Assembly: GCA_044348665.1 (NCBI GenBank)
Contig: JBIKSI010000069.1
Span: forward strand, 1-18,057
Reading direction: 5' to 3'
Origin: M2408 sp044348665
Lineage (GTDB): Bacteria > Bacteroidota > Bacteroidia > Flavobacteriales_D > Crocinitomicaceae
Length of the DNA: 18,057 bases
The position numbers were made by a program, and so were the translations under genes. Below the pieces are notes generated by a model. That model saw only the letters and a list, made by a program, of their open reading frames with translations. It searched no databases and was not told where the DNA came from. Shown here piece after piece: positions 5,776 through 14,439 of this stretch (the first letter of the stretch is position 1; every line of letters starts with the position of its first letter).

Positions 5776-7026
5776 ATGATTTCACCCGCTTCAAAAGGAT
5801 GGATTGGAAAATACTTTAATCTCATTGAAAAAGAAGAGATTAGATTGTCTATTCCTGATTTTCCCTCAGATAAAAGTCACCTTAAACATGTTATTTTTTC
5901 CCAAACAGGAATTGTTTTTGGTTTTCCTTCCGAATTGATTTTCGCAAAAGACATTAATCAAGAAAAATGGACGAACGATGAGAAATTAGGCTTTTTACTT
6001 TTTGAATGTTTATTGTATATCTATCTCTCAAATGGCGGTTCTCTTGAAAAGGGAAAAACCGATTTCATGGAGAAAATTTTGGATTTCTACGAGCATCACA
6101 GTGTCGTTAGCTTTTCGAAAATATTTACTTTTTTTCTCAAAGAAAGTGAAAGCGAAAAACTTGAAAAAATCATTGAAAAAAGATGTGATATTAAAACAAA
6201 TTTATTCGAGAATTCAATTTGGGTAAATTATTTGAGCAACACCTTTGTTTATTTGGACGTCATTTTATTTGATGAATTTTTACAAACCAAAAAAAGTTTA
6301 GAGCTTTCAAATTACGAAAATTACGCTGAAAATGCCTTGTATGCTCTAATTCTAGCAGCTCAAGCTGACGGTGTTATTGAAATAAAAGAAAAGAATTTAT
6401 TCAGTGTTTTTCTAGCTTCCGCAAAAATTCACGACAAAAAGAAGGATGAAATCGAAGAATTGCTAAAAACAGATATTCCAATCACAACAATTTCCCAAGA
6501 TTGTCTAAAGAGCGAATTATTTAAACGATTTTTACTAGACATCTCTGTTCTTACAATTTATGCAACAATAGATGATGCAAACGCAGAGGAAATAGAATAT
6601 TTGAAGTTTTTATGTTCCTACCTAAACATAACGGATGACTCATTGAACGAGACATTGGTATTAGTAGAAAAATTCGTCATAAAAAACAATCATCAAGTAG
6701 CTTTCTTATCCGATTCCAACTCAGTTGAAAAACTCTATTCGAACATTTCAAAACGATGGATTAAGATTTTAGGTCGAAATAAGGACAAATTAGCTCAAGA
6801 ATTAAAACAAAGTAAGGAACTTGTTCAATTAATTAAAAAATCTACTAGTAAAGAGCTATCCAAGGAAGAAAAAGAAAAAGTAAAAACACAATTTTTGGAC
6901 ATTGCTAAATCAATGCCAACTTTGGCGATTTTTTTGTTACCTGGTGGAACTTTACTTTTACCAATCATCTTAAAAATTATTCCAGACCTTATTCCAAGTG
7001 CTTTTCGTGATAACGAGATTGATTAA
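5776..7026 (+). CDS. TerB-like / LETM1-related protein ('LETM1-related biofilm-associated' type)
   Basis: A 416-residue protein with no signal peptide. A central helical region (about 183-300), starting AENALYALILAAQADGVIEIKEKNLF, has the TerB-like pattern of an acidic DG(x)I turn after a hydrophobic helix. The C-terminal part (about 355-408, LSKEEKEKVKTQFLDIAKSMPTL, then FLLPGGTLLLPII and IPDLIPSAF) resembles the end of the LETM1 domain, a membrane-associated segment of mitochondrial ion-homeostasis and ribosome-binding proteins. Bacteroidota carry proteins annotated as LETM1-related biofilm-associated. The hydrophobic stretch at 380-402 suggests attachment to the inner membrane. It has its own promoter 4 nt from the ATG and faces pheT. 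The molecular role is unknown; the name rests on family resemblance. Confidence 0.7.
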   Translation: MISPASKGWIGKYFNLIEKEEIRLSIPDFPSDKSHLKHVIFSQTGIVFGFPSELIFAKDINQEKWTNDEKLGFLLFECLLYIYLSNGGSLEKGKTDFMEKILDFYEHHSVVSFSKIFTFFLKESESEKLEKIIEKRCDIKTNLFENSIWVNYLSNTFVYLDVILFDEFLQTKKSLELSNYENYAENALYALILAAQADGVIEIKEKNLFSVFLASAKIHDKKKDEIEELLKTDIPITTISQDCLKSELFKRFLLDISVLTIYATIDDANAEEIEYLKFLCSYLNITDDSLNETLVLVEKFVIKNNHQVAFLSDSNSVEKLYSNISKRWIKILGRNKDKLAQELKQSKELVQLIKKSTSKELSKEEKEKVKTQFLDIAKSMPTLAIFLLPGGTLLLPIILKIIPDLIPSAFRDNEID

Positions 7027-7057
7027 ACAAAATTTCCTATCTTTTTGAAATTCTATA

Positions 7058-7108
7058 TTTAATAAAGTTCCAAGCAGAGATGATAAATGTTATACTTACT
7101 TTATTAAA
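7058..7108. terminator. Possible bidirectional terminator between convergent genes
   Basis: TTTAATAAAGT (7058-7068) and ACTTTATTAAA (7098-7108) are perfect 11-bp inverted arms around a 29-nt loop, in the 98-bp gap between the ends of the TerB/LETM1-like gene and pheT. The stem is almost all A-T and would be weak, so terminator function is uncertain. Confidence 0.3.
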
Positions 7109-7124
7109 ATCAAATTCTCCAAAA

Positions 7125-9557
7125 CTACCTCAACTCTGCTCCTAATTTTCCTTCCAATTCAGAGCGGATTTTCGTCATAATTGCTTCCACGGCTTGGTCC
7201 TTGAGTGTTTGCTCGTTATCTTGAAAGTAAAAGGAAACAGCGTACGATTTTTTTCCTTCATCTAAGTTTTTACCTTCGTAAACATCAAATAATCCAACAC
7301 GTTTTAAAAGTTTTTTATCCGCTGCTTTCGCAATTTTTTCAATTTCTGAGAAAGTTACTTTTTCATCCAATAATAAAGAGAAATCACGACGCATCTCAAA
7401 GGTTTTTGGTATTTCCTTGAAAAGTACTTTGTTTAACTTTAAGTTTTTACAAATTGCATCCCATGATAAATCCGCAATGAAGACATCATTTTTGATTCCG
7501 AATTGTTTTTTCAAAGCTGGAGAAATCCATCCCATTTGGCCGATTTCATCTTTTAAAATAGAAAGATTTACTCCGTCTGCCAACAAGGAATTCGTGATTG
7601 CATTTTCTGAAATAAATGATTGTAATCCTAAACGAGCTAATACACTATTTACCATTCCTTTCAAGGTATAGAAACTTACTTTATCCTTCGAATTGTTCCA
7701 CTGTTCTTCGAATTTTGAACCACTTAAAACTAAAATCAATCGTTTTTCTTCTTGGTAATTTGTTTCAACCTTGCGGTAAATTTTTCCAAATTCACACAAT
7801 TTTAAATCCGAATTCTGACGGTTTTGATTGTGAGCAACAACTTCCAAGGAATTAAAAATCAAGGTTTGACGCATCACATCCAAATCCTGACTCAATGGAT
7901 TCAACATTTCTACATTGTGTTCTTTTAACAAAAAAGTTTGTTGCGTTTTTTCCAAATAAGTAGAAGAAGTCAGAGAATTGTTCATCATTTCTGAGAACCC
8001 ATTTCCAACTAATAATTCCGCAATTGTTTGTTGAATTTTTTCTAAATTCGGTTTACAACTCAAGGTTAAATTAGAATTCAATTTCTCTGGCAATGGAACT
8101 TGATTGAATCCGAAAATTCGTAAAATTTCCTCTACCACATCTATTTCTCTAGTCACATCTACTCTGTAAGCAGGAATTTCTAAGGTCCAAGAATCTGCGT
8201 TTTTAGCCAGTATTTGAATATCTAAATCACCCAAAATTTGAGCCATATCTTCTTCAGAAATAACTGTTCCAATTACCTTGTTGCAATGATTTGGTCTGAA
8301 ATTAACTTGAACATTTTCAATTTTCATTGGCACAACTTCCAACACATCCATTGAGATTTCACCACCTGCTACCTCTTGAATTAAGTTTACAACTCTTTCT
8401 AAAGCAAAACGTGTTAAATGCGGATCAACTCCTCGTTCGTAACGAAAACTCGCATCGGTGTTTAAGCCATGCATTTTGGCAGTTTTTCTTACTGATACAG
8501 GGTTAAAATAAGCTGATTCAATAAATATATTTGTTGTGTTCGCTGAAATACCTGAGTCCAAACCTCCAAAAACACCAGCAATTGCTAAGTTTTCTGTTCC
8601 GTTTGTAATCATTAAGTTGGTCGCTTCAAGTTTACGTTCTACTCCATCTAGGGTTGTAAATTCTTTACTGTCTGCTGCGGTTTTAACTATAATTTTTCCA
8701 TTAAGTTTCGCACAATCAAAGGCATGTAAAGGTGTTCCCAATTCGCGCATGACATAATTTGTGCAATCCACCACATTGTTAATCGGGCTCAAACCAACAA
8801 CTCGCAAACGCTTTTGCAACCAAGCTGGTGAAGCTTCAATTTTTACATTTTTCAAACTTACACCAATGTATTTTGGACATAAATCTGGGTTTTCAATTTC
8901 GATGGTGTGTTTCAAATCCTGAGACTTCACCTCCAATTTTTTTATAGTTGGTAGTTGCAGTTTCAAATTTGCTTTTTTGTGGTAATTCAAATAGGCGATT
9001 AGATCTCGAGCAACGCCAATGTGTCCCATTGCATCGGCACGATTGGGTGTCAATCCGATTTCAATGACGTAATCATCTTCTAAATCAAAATATTTCGAAG
9101 CTGGTAAACCAATGGGTGTATCTTCAGGTAAAACTAAAATTCCAGCGTGCGATTCACCCAAACCAAGTTCATCTTCAGCGCACAACATTCCATGTGATTC
9201 CTGTCCACGGATTTTGGATGCTTTAATTTTAAAAGCTTCATCTGGTTTTGGATATAAAGTACAACCAACAGTTGCCACAATCACTTTTTGTCCTGCGGCA
9301 ACATTTGGAGCTCCACAAACAATTTGCATTGCTTCGCCACCAACTGTAACCGTTGTAACTTTTAGTTTATCTGCATCTGGGTGTTTTTCACAGGTCAACA
9401 CTTCACCTACTACAACACCTTCTAAGCCACCTTTTACAGCTTCAATTTTTTCGACACCGTCAACCTCGAGACCAGTTTCTGTTAATATTTTTGAAATTTC
9501 GTCAACAGACAAATCTGTTTGCACGTAATCTTTTAACCAATTGTAAGAAATCTTCAT
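7125..9557 (-). CDS. pheT: Phenylalanine--tRNA ligase beta subunit
   Basis: Beta subunit of the cytoplasmic alpha2-beta2 enzyme that charges tRNA-Phe; the beta chain binds tRNA and edits misacylated Tyr. At 810 residues it is full length for the bacterial form. Domains in order: N-terminal segment MKISYNWLKDYV, an EMAP/OB tRNA-binding domain (about 41-150, VVVGEVLTCEKHPDADKLKV), the B3/4 editing domain (about 215-390, with VVDCTNYVMRELGTPLHAFD and DASFRYERG), the B5 domain (about 405-480, IPAYRVDVTREIDVVEEI), a catalytic-like core, and the C-terminal FDX-ACB domain (about 715-809, RRDFSLLLDEKVTFSEI). The start agrees with the conserved family N-terminus. The alpha-subunit gene pheS is not adjacent. 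A good promoter lies 15 nt upstream of the ATG, so the gene is probably transcribed alone. Confidence 0.98.
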   Translation of the reverse strand: MKISYNWLKDYVQTDLSVDEISKILTETGLEVDGVEKIEAVKGGLEGVVVGEVLTCEKHPDADKLKVTTVTVGGEAMQIVCGAPNVAAGQKVIVATVGCTLYPKPDEAFKIKASKIRGQESHGMLCAEDELGLGESHAGILVLPEDTPIGLPASKYFDLEDDYVIEIGLTPNRADAMGHIGVARDLIAYLNYHKKANLKLQLPTIKKLEVKSQDLKHTIEIENPDLCPKYIGVSLKNVKIEASPAWLQKRLRVVGLSPINNVVDCTNYVMRELGTPLHAFDCAKLNGKIIVKTAADSKEFTTLDGVERKLEATNLMITNGTENLAIAGVFGGLDSGISANTTNIFIESAYFNPVSVRKTAKMHGLNTDASFRYERGVDPHLTRFALERVVNLIQEVAGGEISMDVLEVVPMKIENVQVNFRPNHCNKVIGTVISEEDMAQILGDLDIQILAKNADSWTLEIPAYRVDVTREIDVVEEILRIFGFNQVPLPEKLNSNLTLSCKPNLEKIQQTIAELLVGNGFSEMMNNSLTSSTYLEKTQQTFLLKEHNVEMLNPLSQDLDVMRQTLIFNSLEVVAHNQNRQNSDLKLCEFGKIYRKVETNYQEEKRLILVLSGSKFEEQWNNSKDKVSFYTLKGMVNSVLARLGLQSFISENAITNSLLADGVNLSILKDEIGQMGWISPALKKQFGIKNDVFIADLSWDAICKNLKLNKVLFKEIPKTFEMRRDFSLLLDEKVTFSEIEKIAKAADKKLLKRVGLFDVYEGKNLDEGKKSYAVSFYFQDNEQTLKDQAVEAIMTKIRSELEGKLGAELR

Positions 9558-9572
9558 TTTTTATAGAAAAGA

Positions 9573-9604
9573 CAAAAGTAAGATTTTTCAAGTAAAAGAG
9601 CAAA
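9573..9604 (-). promoter_or_regulatory. Promoter of pheT
   Basis: On the minus strand TTTG (9604-9601), 20 bp, TACTTTTG (9580-9573), matching the Bacteroidota consensus in sequence and spacing. The element ends 15 nt before the pheT ATG, so the leader is very short. No T-box or attenuator structure fits in it. Confidence 0.7.
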
Positions 9605-9671
9605 TGACTATATAAATTGGTAAGTGTACAATCTTACCTCTTATTAAATTTGCTTAGTAACAATCAAATTA

Positions 9672-10052
9672 TTACTGATCTATCCTTGGAAGGTTAATTT
9701 TTTCCTTAACAATAAAACTTGTTGGAAACTGATTATCAACGCTTGATTTAATTTTTTCAGCATCAATTTGCGTTCGGAAATCTCCCACTTTTAGGAAATA
9801 ATTAGGCGCTGTGTAAAAAACATAGGTATCAATTTTTGGATAAGCTGAAATAAATTTTGCCCGCGCTTCGTCTACGCTATTTTTATTGCTATCGAAAAAC
9901 AATTGAATTCTATATCCGGTCATAGTTAAAGACGAACCTTCTTGCTTAATTAATTGGTCAATTCGTGAATCTTTGATGATTTCTACGTTTCCATTTTGAG
10001 CAAATGAATTCAAGGCAAAGAAGACAAAAATTAAAGAAAAAAGATTATTCAT
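9672..10052 (-). CDS. Exported SPOR-domain protein
   Basis: A 126-residue protein with a signal peptide (residues 1-18, LFSLIFVFFALNSFA, cleavage likely before QN). A single SPOR-type domain follows at about 45-117 (GYRIQLFFDSNKNSVDEARAKF, then PNYFLKVGDFRTQIDAEKI). SPOR domains bind septal peptidoglycan lacking stem peptides and place proteins at the division site. This one has little else, so it is probably a periplasmic peptidoglycan-binding accessory protein rather than an enzyme. It has a good promoter of its own (10082-10113). It lies between pheT and the MscS gene on the same strand, with gaps of 114 and 86 bp, so it is probably a separate unit. Confidence 0.88.
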   Translation of the reverse strand: MNNLFSLIFVFFALNSFAQNGNVEIIKDSRIDQLIKQEGSSLTMTGYRIQLFFDSNKNSVDEARAKFISAYPKIDTYVFYTAPNYFLKVGDFRTQIDAEKIKSSVDNQFPTSFIVKEKINLPRIDQ

Positions 10053-10081
10053 TATAAATTGATATTAATTATTTTCTGTGA

Positions 10082-10113
10082 CAAAATTAGTTTATTTTAA
10101 AGCATTTAACAAA
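10082..10113 (-). promoter_or_regulatory. Promoter of the SPOR gene
   Basis: On the minus strand TTTG (10113-10110), exactly 20 bp, TAATTTTG (10089-10082). The match to TTTG / TAnnTTTG is excellent. It ends 29 nt before the ATG at 10052. Confidence 0.7.
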
Positions 10114-10138
10114 TTTCGTTCCAAAGAAGAAAAAAAGC

Positions 10139-10663
10139 TTAACCCGCTTTCTCCTCAATTACAACAATTGTTTTTTGCAAAGCAATGGAATTTGGAATGG
10201 TAATTTTTTCATTTTCACCATTTTCGATGTGCATGAAAAAAAATGAAATTGTAATTAATTTCCCTTCAACAAAAAAATCTTTATCCACAATTCGAACATG
10301 ATCTCCAAGCTTCATAGGATGACTAAAGAATATAATAATTCCGGAACTTATGTTTGACAAAATTGACCACTGTGCGAAAAATCCAATTCCCAATACGGTA
10401 ATAATCGAAGTGAAGAAAAGAAATAATTTGTTTCTATCAACCCCCCAAATGGTAATTAAAAATATAGCCATTAAAATGAAAAATATCATATTCATGATTT
10501 TAACGATAATTTTTCTTCTTTCCCTAGCAACACCAAATTGGATGGAAAGACGTTTTATGGCTCTATCAACAAAAAGTTTGGTAATCAACCAACAACTTAC
10601 AACGAGTAAACTCAGTAAAAGCTGGGTGTTATATGCCTTAAAAAATTCAGTCATTATTTTCAT
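10139..10663 (-). CDS. Short MscS-type mechanosensitive channel
   Basis: Small mechanosensitive channel family protein of the inner membrane, which would release solutes on hypo-osmotic shock. In 174 residues there are three hydrophobic segments: about 12-32, 52-74, and a pore-lining helix at about 79-115 ending in QWSILSNISSGIIIFFSHPMKLGDHVRI, the typical TM3/beta-domain junction. Most of the beta domain is present (to about 170), but the C-terminal alpha/beta vestibule found in the 286-residue E. coli protein is missing. Short forms of this kind occur naturally in Bacteroidota, so this need not be a truncation. The start is ATG 10663; a second ATG three codons later is as plausible. It is the last gene of the probable upp operon, 35 bp after the HAD gene. 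Confidence 0.88.
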   Translation of the reverse strand: MKIMTEFFKAYNTQLLLSLLVVSCWLITKLFVDRAIKRLSIQFGVARERRKIIVKIMNMIFFILMAIFLITIWGVDRNKLFLFFTSIITVLGIGFFAQWSILSNISSGIIIFFSHPMKLGDHVRIVDKDFFVEGKLITISFFFMHIENGENEKITIPNSIALQKTIVVIEEKAG

Positions 10664-10698
10664 TTTCTAACAAAATTAAAAAGTTGAAAGCTAAATTA

Positions 10699-11391
10699 CT
10701 ACAATATTTTTGTTAATGCTTCTAAATCTCTAATTATTCGGAAAGCTTGACTTTTGTGTCTTTTTTCTGGATCAAATAAGATTGCTTCCATTCCTAATTG
10801 GTTTGCTCCAAGAATGTCAACTTTTAAATCATCTCCAACCATCAAACTTTCGTGAACTTTTGCTTCTGCTAAATCTAAAGCATGCTGAAAAATGCGTTTA
10901 TCAGGTTTGTTGTGTCCAATGTGTTCGGAACAAACGATGATGTCAAAAAATTGCTCTAACTTTGATTCTTTCAATTTGATGTATTGTACTTCAACAAAAC
11001 CATTGGTGATGATGTGCATTTTATATCCCTTTTCTCTTAAATCGCTTAAAGTCTCGATTGCATTGGGGAAAAGTTGTGTTTGCTTGGGAGAAATATCGAT
11101 GTAAGATTGACTTATCTTGTTGGCTAAATCTTCATCATGAATGTCGTGAATTTTTAGTGTATTTAAAAAACGTGCATCACGCAATTCCTCTTTGGTGATT
11201 TTCTTTTTGCCGTATTTTTGCCACAAATCCGCATTTATTTTTAAATAACTGTGGTGAAAATGATTAAAATGCTCGATGTGATTAGAAAGTTCATAATGTG
11301 CAAAAATCTCCTGTAAAGCCTTTTTAGAATTTGCTTCAAAATCCCAAAGTGTGCGGTCTAAGTCGAAAAAAACGTGTTTTATTCCATGCAT
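10699..11391 (-). CDS. HAD-family noncanonical pyrimidine nucleotidase (YjjG-like)
   Basis: A 230-residue cytoplasmic haloacid dehalogenase-type phosphatase. The motifs are in order: I FFDLDRTLW (D10 nucleophile, D12), II IITNGF (T129), III NKPD (K162), IV VGDDLKVDILGA (D187, D188). A helical cap domain of the C1 type fills about residues 20-95. Length and the LDRTLWDFE start match the YjjG group of 5'-nucleotidases, which hydrolyse pyrimidine nucleoside monophosphates, including noncanonical ones such as 5-fluoro- or oxidised dUMP/dTMP. The location 12 bp after the small membrane protein, in an operon headed by upp (uracil salvage), fits pyrimidine metabolism. The substrate is inferred from family and context. 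Confidence 0.88.
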   Translation of the reverse strand: MHGIKHVFFDLDRTLWDFEANSKKALQEIFAHYELSNHIEHFNHFHHSYLKINADLWQKYGKKKITKEELRDARFLNTLKIHDIHDEDLANKISQSYIDISPKQTQLFPNAIETLSDLREKGYKMHIITNGFVEVQYIKLKESKLEQFFDIIVCSEHIGHNKPDKRIFQHALDLAEAKVHESLMVGDDLKVDILGANQLGMEAILFDPEKRHKSQAFRIIRDLEALTKIL

Positions 11392-11403
11392 TTTGACTTA
11401 ACT

Positions 11404-11871
11404 TTAAAAAAATGACGCTATCAAATATGCAATTCCAGTGGTTATTAGTCCATTCACAAACATTCCTAATACAATCAATGGAAATGTCTTTTTTTCTTTG
11501 CCGTAAAATTTTGCTGTAATTACGGATCCAATTGGGACAGATAAAAACAAGGGAGCATAAAAAGCTATTCCGTAAATGCCCAGTTTGTGTTTTAATCTTA
11601 CTATTGTTTTGTTGGTTTTGGTGAAAATTTTCTTTTTAGGTAATTCAATTCCTTTGGCTATAGCTTCTTCTTGTTTTTTTATTTTGTTTGCATGTGCCCG
11701 TTTCATAAAAAACTCACTGGCGAAATAAAAAACTGCTGCACTAAAAATTGCACCAGCAACACAAGAAAAATAACACTCCCAAAAAGTTAAAAATTTTGGT
11801 GCACCAAAGGGAGCGAACAAAAATTTTATTGTTGATAATAGAAAGAAACTTGTATAGAGTCCGAAGTTCAT
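11404..11871 (-). CDS. Small conserved membrane protein (possible small multidrug export family)
   Basis: A 155-residue integral membrane protein. Hydrophobic segments lie at about 3-20, 30-55, 96-118 and 127-153, with a basic cytoplasmic loop between the second and third (about 57-95, KKQEEAIAKGIELPKKK). The C-terminal half, APLFLSVPIGSVITA followed by FPLIVLGMFVNGLITTG, is similar in pattern to the 'small multi-drug export protein' family (Pro/Gly-rich re-entrant segment, then a long helix). I hold that assignment loosely. It sits 3 bp after upp and 12 bp before the HAD gene, so it is co-transcribed with them. Nothing else indicates a substrate. Confidence 0.65.
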   Translation of the reverse strand: MNFGLYTSFFLLSTIKFLFAPFGAPKFLTFWECYFSCVAGAIFSAAVFYFASEFFMKRAHANKIKKQEEAIAKGIELPKKKIFTKTNKTIVRLKHKLGIYGIAFYAPLFLSVPIGSVITAKFYGKEKKTFPLIVLGMFVNGLITTGIAYLIASFF

Positions 11872-11874
11872 AAA

Positions 11875-12522
11875 TTAAAATTTTTCTCCGTAAGCCAAAT
11901 CTCCAGCATCGCCTAAACCTGGTACAATGTAAGATTGAGCGGTTAATTCGTCGTCAATTGCACCAACAACGATTTTTATGTTTGCAGGCAAATGTTTTCT
12001 GAGGTAAGTAATTGCTTCTGGGGCTGCAATGGCTGCTGCAATAATTACTTCCTTCGGCGTTCCTTGTTTCATCAATGCTTTGTAAACCAAAACCATAGAT
12101 CCACCTGTTGCCAACATCGGATCAGTTATAATTAAGGTTTTTCCATCTATTCGGGGAGCAGCCATGTATTCTACAAAAATTTCAAAATCTTCAGCGGTGG
12201 TATGTTTTCTATATGCTGAAACGAAGGCATTTTCAGCTCGGTCAAAATAATTTAAAAATCCTATATGCATTGGTAAACCAGCACGCAGAATTGAAGCAAT
12301 TACGGGTTGACTTTCTAATTTTGCAACTTTAGCTTGACCCAAAGGGGTTGTTACCATTTCATCTTTATAGGTCAAGTCTTTTGAAATTTCGTATGCCATA
12401 ATCTCAGAAATTCGTTCTAAATTTCTTCGAAAACGCATCGAATCTTTTTGAATAGTGACATCTCTTAATTCAGCTAAAAAGGTACTGAAAATTGAACTTG
12501 TTTTGTTTAATTCGTGAATCAT
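11875..12522 (-). CDS. upp: Uracil phosphoribosyltransferase
   Basis: Catalyses uracil + PRPP to UMP + diphosphate, the uracil salvage step, in the cytoplasm. At 215 residues it is full length. The PRPP-binding loop TDPMLATGGS is at 133-142, preceded by the beta strand KTLII. The C-terminal uracil-binding segment YIVPGLGDAGDLAYGE is at 198-213. The region ILRAGLPMHIGF (78-89) is the family's second phosphate-binding part. It is the first gene of a probable four-gene operon (upp, small membrane protein, HAD nucleotidase, MscS; gaps of 3, 12 and 35 bp) with a clear promoter just upstream. It is divergent from the ABC transporter gene. Confidence 0.97.
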   Translation of the reverse strand: MIHELNKTSSIFSTFLAELRDVTIQKDSMRFRRNLERISEIMAYEISKDLTYKDEMVTTPLGQAKVAKLESQPVIASILRAGLPMHIGFLNYFDRAENAFVSAYRKHTTAEDFEIFVEYMAAPRIDGKTLIITDPMLATGGSMVLVYKALMKQGTPKEVIIAAAIAAPEAITYLRKHLPANIKIVVGAIDDELTAQSYIVPGLGDAGDLAYGEKF

Positions 12523-12537
12523 TTCAAAAGGTTTTTA

Positions 12538-12567
12538 CAAATTTAATCCTTTTTGTGATATGCCAAA
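12538..12567 (-). promoter_or_regulatory. Promoter of the upp operon
   Basis: On the minus strand TTTG (12567-12564), 18 bp, TAAATTTG (12545-12538), ending 15 nt before the upp ATG. Both elements match the Bacteroidota consensus and the spacing is within its usual range. Confidence 0.7.
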
Positions 12568-12658
12568 TTTTTATTCTGATAATTTTTCTAAATAATGTTA
12601 AATTAGCCTAACAGTTTATCAAATTCATACATTTCTAATACTATTTCTATGATTTTGT

Positions 12659-12666
12659 TAATTTTG
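12659..12666 (+). promoter_or_regulatory. -7 element directly before the ABC transporter gene
   Basis: TAATTTTG matches TAnnTTTG and is separated from the ATG at 12671 by only 4 nt, the same distance as before the TerB/LETM1-like and GNAT genes. No TTTG is seen at the -33 distance, so this is weaker than the upp promoter. Confidence 0.45.
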
Positions 12667-12670
12667 TACC

Positions 12671-14428
12671 ATGTCAAAACAAGGAAAAATTGATATTTCA
12701 ATCTTTAAGCGTCTAATAAAATACGTAAAACCGTATCGAAAAATGCTACTGATTGCCTTCTTGTGCACCTTAGTTTTGTCTGTTTTATCTCCAGCTCGCC
12801 CTTATTTGATTGGAAGAATGGTAGATTTATTTATCATTAAAAACCAAGATGCAAGTGCCTTATTGAATTGGTCCTTATTTTTGTTGGGACTACTTTTTTT
12901 AGAAGGCCTTTTTCAATTTTTAGGAAGTTATTCTAGTAATTTGTTGGCTCAATCGATTATTCGAGACATCAGACACAAACTTTTTCAACATATTTCGACT
13001 TTCAAAATGAACTATTTTGATAAAACACCAATCGGGACACTCGTTACACGCGTAATTTCAGATATTGGTGCCATTTCTGAGGTTTTTTCTTCTGGTTTGG
13101 TCGATATTTTAGGTGATTTATTGATGCTAATTGTGGTCGTAACCTTCATGTTTGTGATGAATTGGCAACTAAGTTTGATGGTTTTGATTCCAATTCCACT
13201 TTTACTAATCGCAACTAGAATTTTTGCGAAAGCAATGCGAAAATCTTTTCAACAAGAAGGAATTCAAGTGAATCGATTAAACACTTTTGTACAAGAACGC
13301 CTAACAGGAATGTCGATTGTACAATTATTTAACCGTGAAAAAAAGGAAGAAAAAGCCTTCGATGAAATCAATAAAGCACATAGACAAGCACACATCAACG
13401 CCGTTTGGGCATTCTCGATTTTTTTTCCAGTAGTAGAAATTTTGAGTTCTTTGTCAATTGCCTTTTTGTTGGTTTGGGGATCTTTTCAATTCTTGAACAA
13501 TCCAACCGTCGATGCAAAATCCATTTACATGGAAATCATCACTTTTACCATGTGGGTAAATATGTTGTTTCGTCCAATTCGTCAATTGGCAGATAAATTC
13601 AATATCCTACAACGTGGAGTTGTGCGTGCTGAGCGAGTTTTTGAAGTAATTGATTTGCAAGAACATGTGCAAGATTCAGGGAAATTGCGAGACATTGATT
13701 TTAACCAAGACATTAATTTCAAACATGTTTATTTTTCTTACAAAGAAGAAGATTGGATTTTAAAAGACATTAATTTGCAAATCGAAAAGGGAAAAACAAT
13801 TGCTTTTGTAGGAGCAACAGGAGCTGGAAAAACATCCATTGTGAATTTACTCGGAAGATTTTATGAATTTCAAAAAGGAGAAATTTTAATCGGAGACAAC
13901 AACATTACAGATATTGAATTAAATGAATTACGAAAAAATATTGCGATTGTTTTGCAAGATGTGTTTTTGTTTTCAGACACCATTCACAATAACATTACTT
14001 TAGGAGACCCAGCAATTTCACGCGAACAAGTTATTGAAGCTGCAAAAGCTGTGGGAGCGCATGAATTTATTGAAAAACTTCCGGGTTCTTATGATTTTGA
14101 AGTCGGCGAACGAGGTGGCGTTTTATCGGTTGGACAAAGACAACTTTTGGCATTTATTCGTGCTTATGTTTACAATCCACGCATCTTAATTTTAGATGAG
14201 GCAACTTCCAGCGTGGACAATGAATCGGAAGAGTTAATTCAACATGCAACTGAAAAATTAACCAAGGGAAGAACCTCTATTGTTATTGCTCATAGACTTT
14301 CAACCATTCAAAATTCAGATAAAATTATTGTCCTTGAAAAAGGGGAAATTGTTGAAATTGGTTCACATGCTGAATTGATAAAGAAAGAAGGATATTATAA
14401 AAAATTACACGATATACAGTTTTCTTGA
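12671..14428 (+). CDS. ABC exporter, fused permease and ATPase (MsbA/LmrA-like half-transporter)
   Basis: An inner-membrane half-transporter of 585 residues, expected to work as a dimer that exports lipids, drugs or peptides. The N-terminal six-helix type I exporter domain spans about 20-320; it contains the coupling region FKMNYFDKTPIGTLVTRV (111-128) and ERLTGMSIVQLF. The nucleotide-binding domain spans about 345-580 with every motif: Walker A GATGAGKT (381-388), Q-loop Gln429, signature LSVGQ (485-489), Walker B ILILDE (505-510), D-loop SSVD and H-loop His541. All catalytic residues are intact. The start is supported by the KRLIKYVKPYRK beginning typical of relatives. The substrate is unknown; no partner half-transporter or accessory gene is adjacent. 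It is divergent from upp. Confidence 0.95.
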   Translation: MSKQGKIDISIFKRLIKYVKPYRKMLLIAFLCTLVLSVLSPARPYLIGRMVDLFIIKNQDASALLNWSLFLLGLLFLEGLFQFLGSYSSNLLAQSIIRDIRHKLFQHISTFKMNYFDKTPIGTLVTRVISDIGAISEVFSSGLVDILGDLLMLIVVVTFMFVMNWQLSLMVLIPIPLLLIATRIFAKAMRKSFQQEGIQVNRLNTFVQERLTGMSIVQLFNREKKEEKAFDEINKAHRQAHINAVWAFSIFFPVVEILSSLSIAFLLVWGSFQFLNNPTVDAKSIYMEIITFTMWVNMLFRPIRQLADKFNILQRGVVRAERVFEVIDLQEHVQDSGKLRDIDFNQDINFKHVYFSYKEEDWILKDINLQIEKGKTIAFVGATGAGKTSIVNLLGRFYEFQKGEILIGDNNITDIELNELRKNIAIVLQDVFLFSDTIHNNITLGDPAISREQVIEAAKAVGAHEFIEKLPGSYDFEVGERGGVLSVGQRQLLAFIRAYVYNPRILILDEATSSVDNESEELIQHATEKLTKGRTSIVIAHRLSTIQNSDKIIVLEKGEIVEIGSHAELIKKEGYYKKLHDIQFS

Positions 14429-14439
14429 TTAGAGTGTTA

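Noticed and set aside
9112..9528. A 138-codon open frame on the + strand inside pheT
   Set aside because: It lies opposite a full-length, motif-complete pheT. The Pro/Ser/Thr-rich product has no recognisable pattern, so it is a shadow of the coding strand.
9558..9600. A T-box or attenuator controlling pheT
   Set aside because: The promoter ends 15 nt before the ATG, leaving no room for a structured leader.
10350..10670. A 106-codon + strand frame opposite the MscS gene
   Set aside because: The opposite strand has clear MscS motifs, and this frame is only its mirror.
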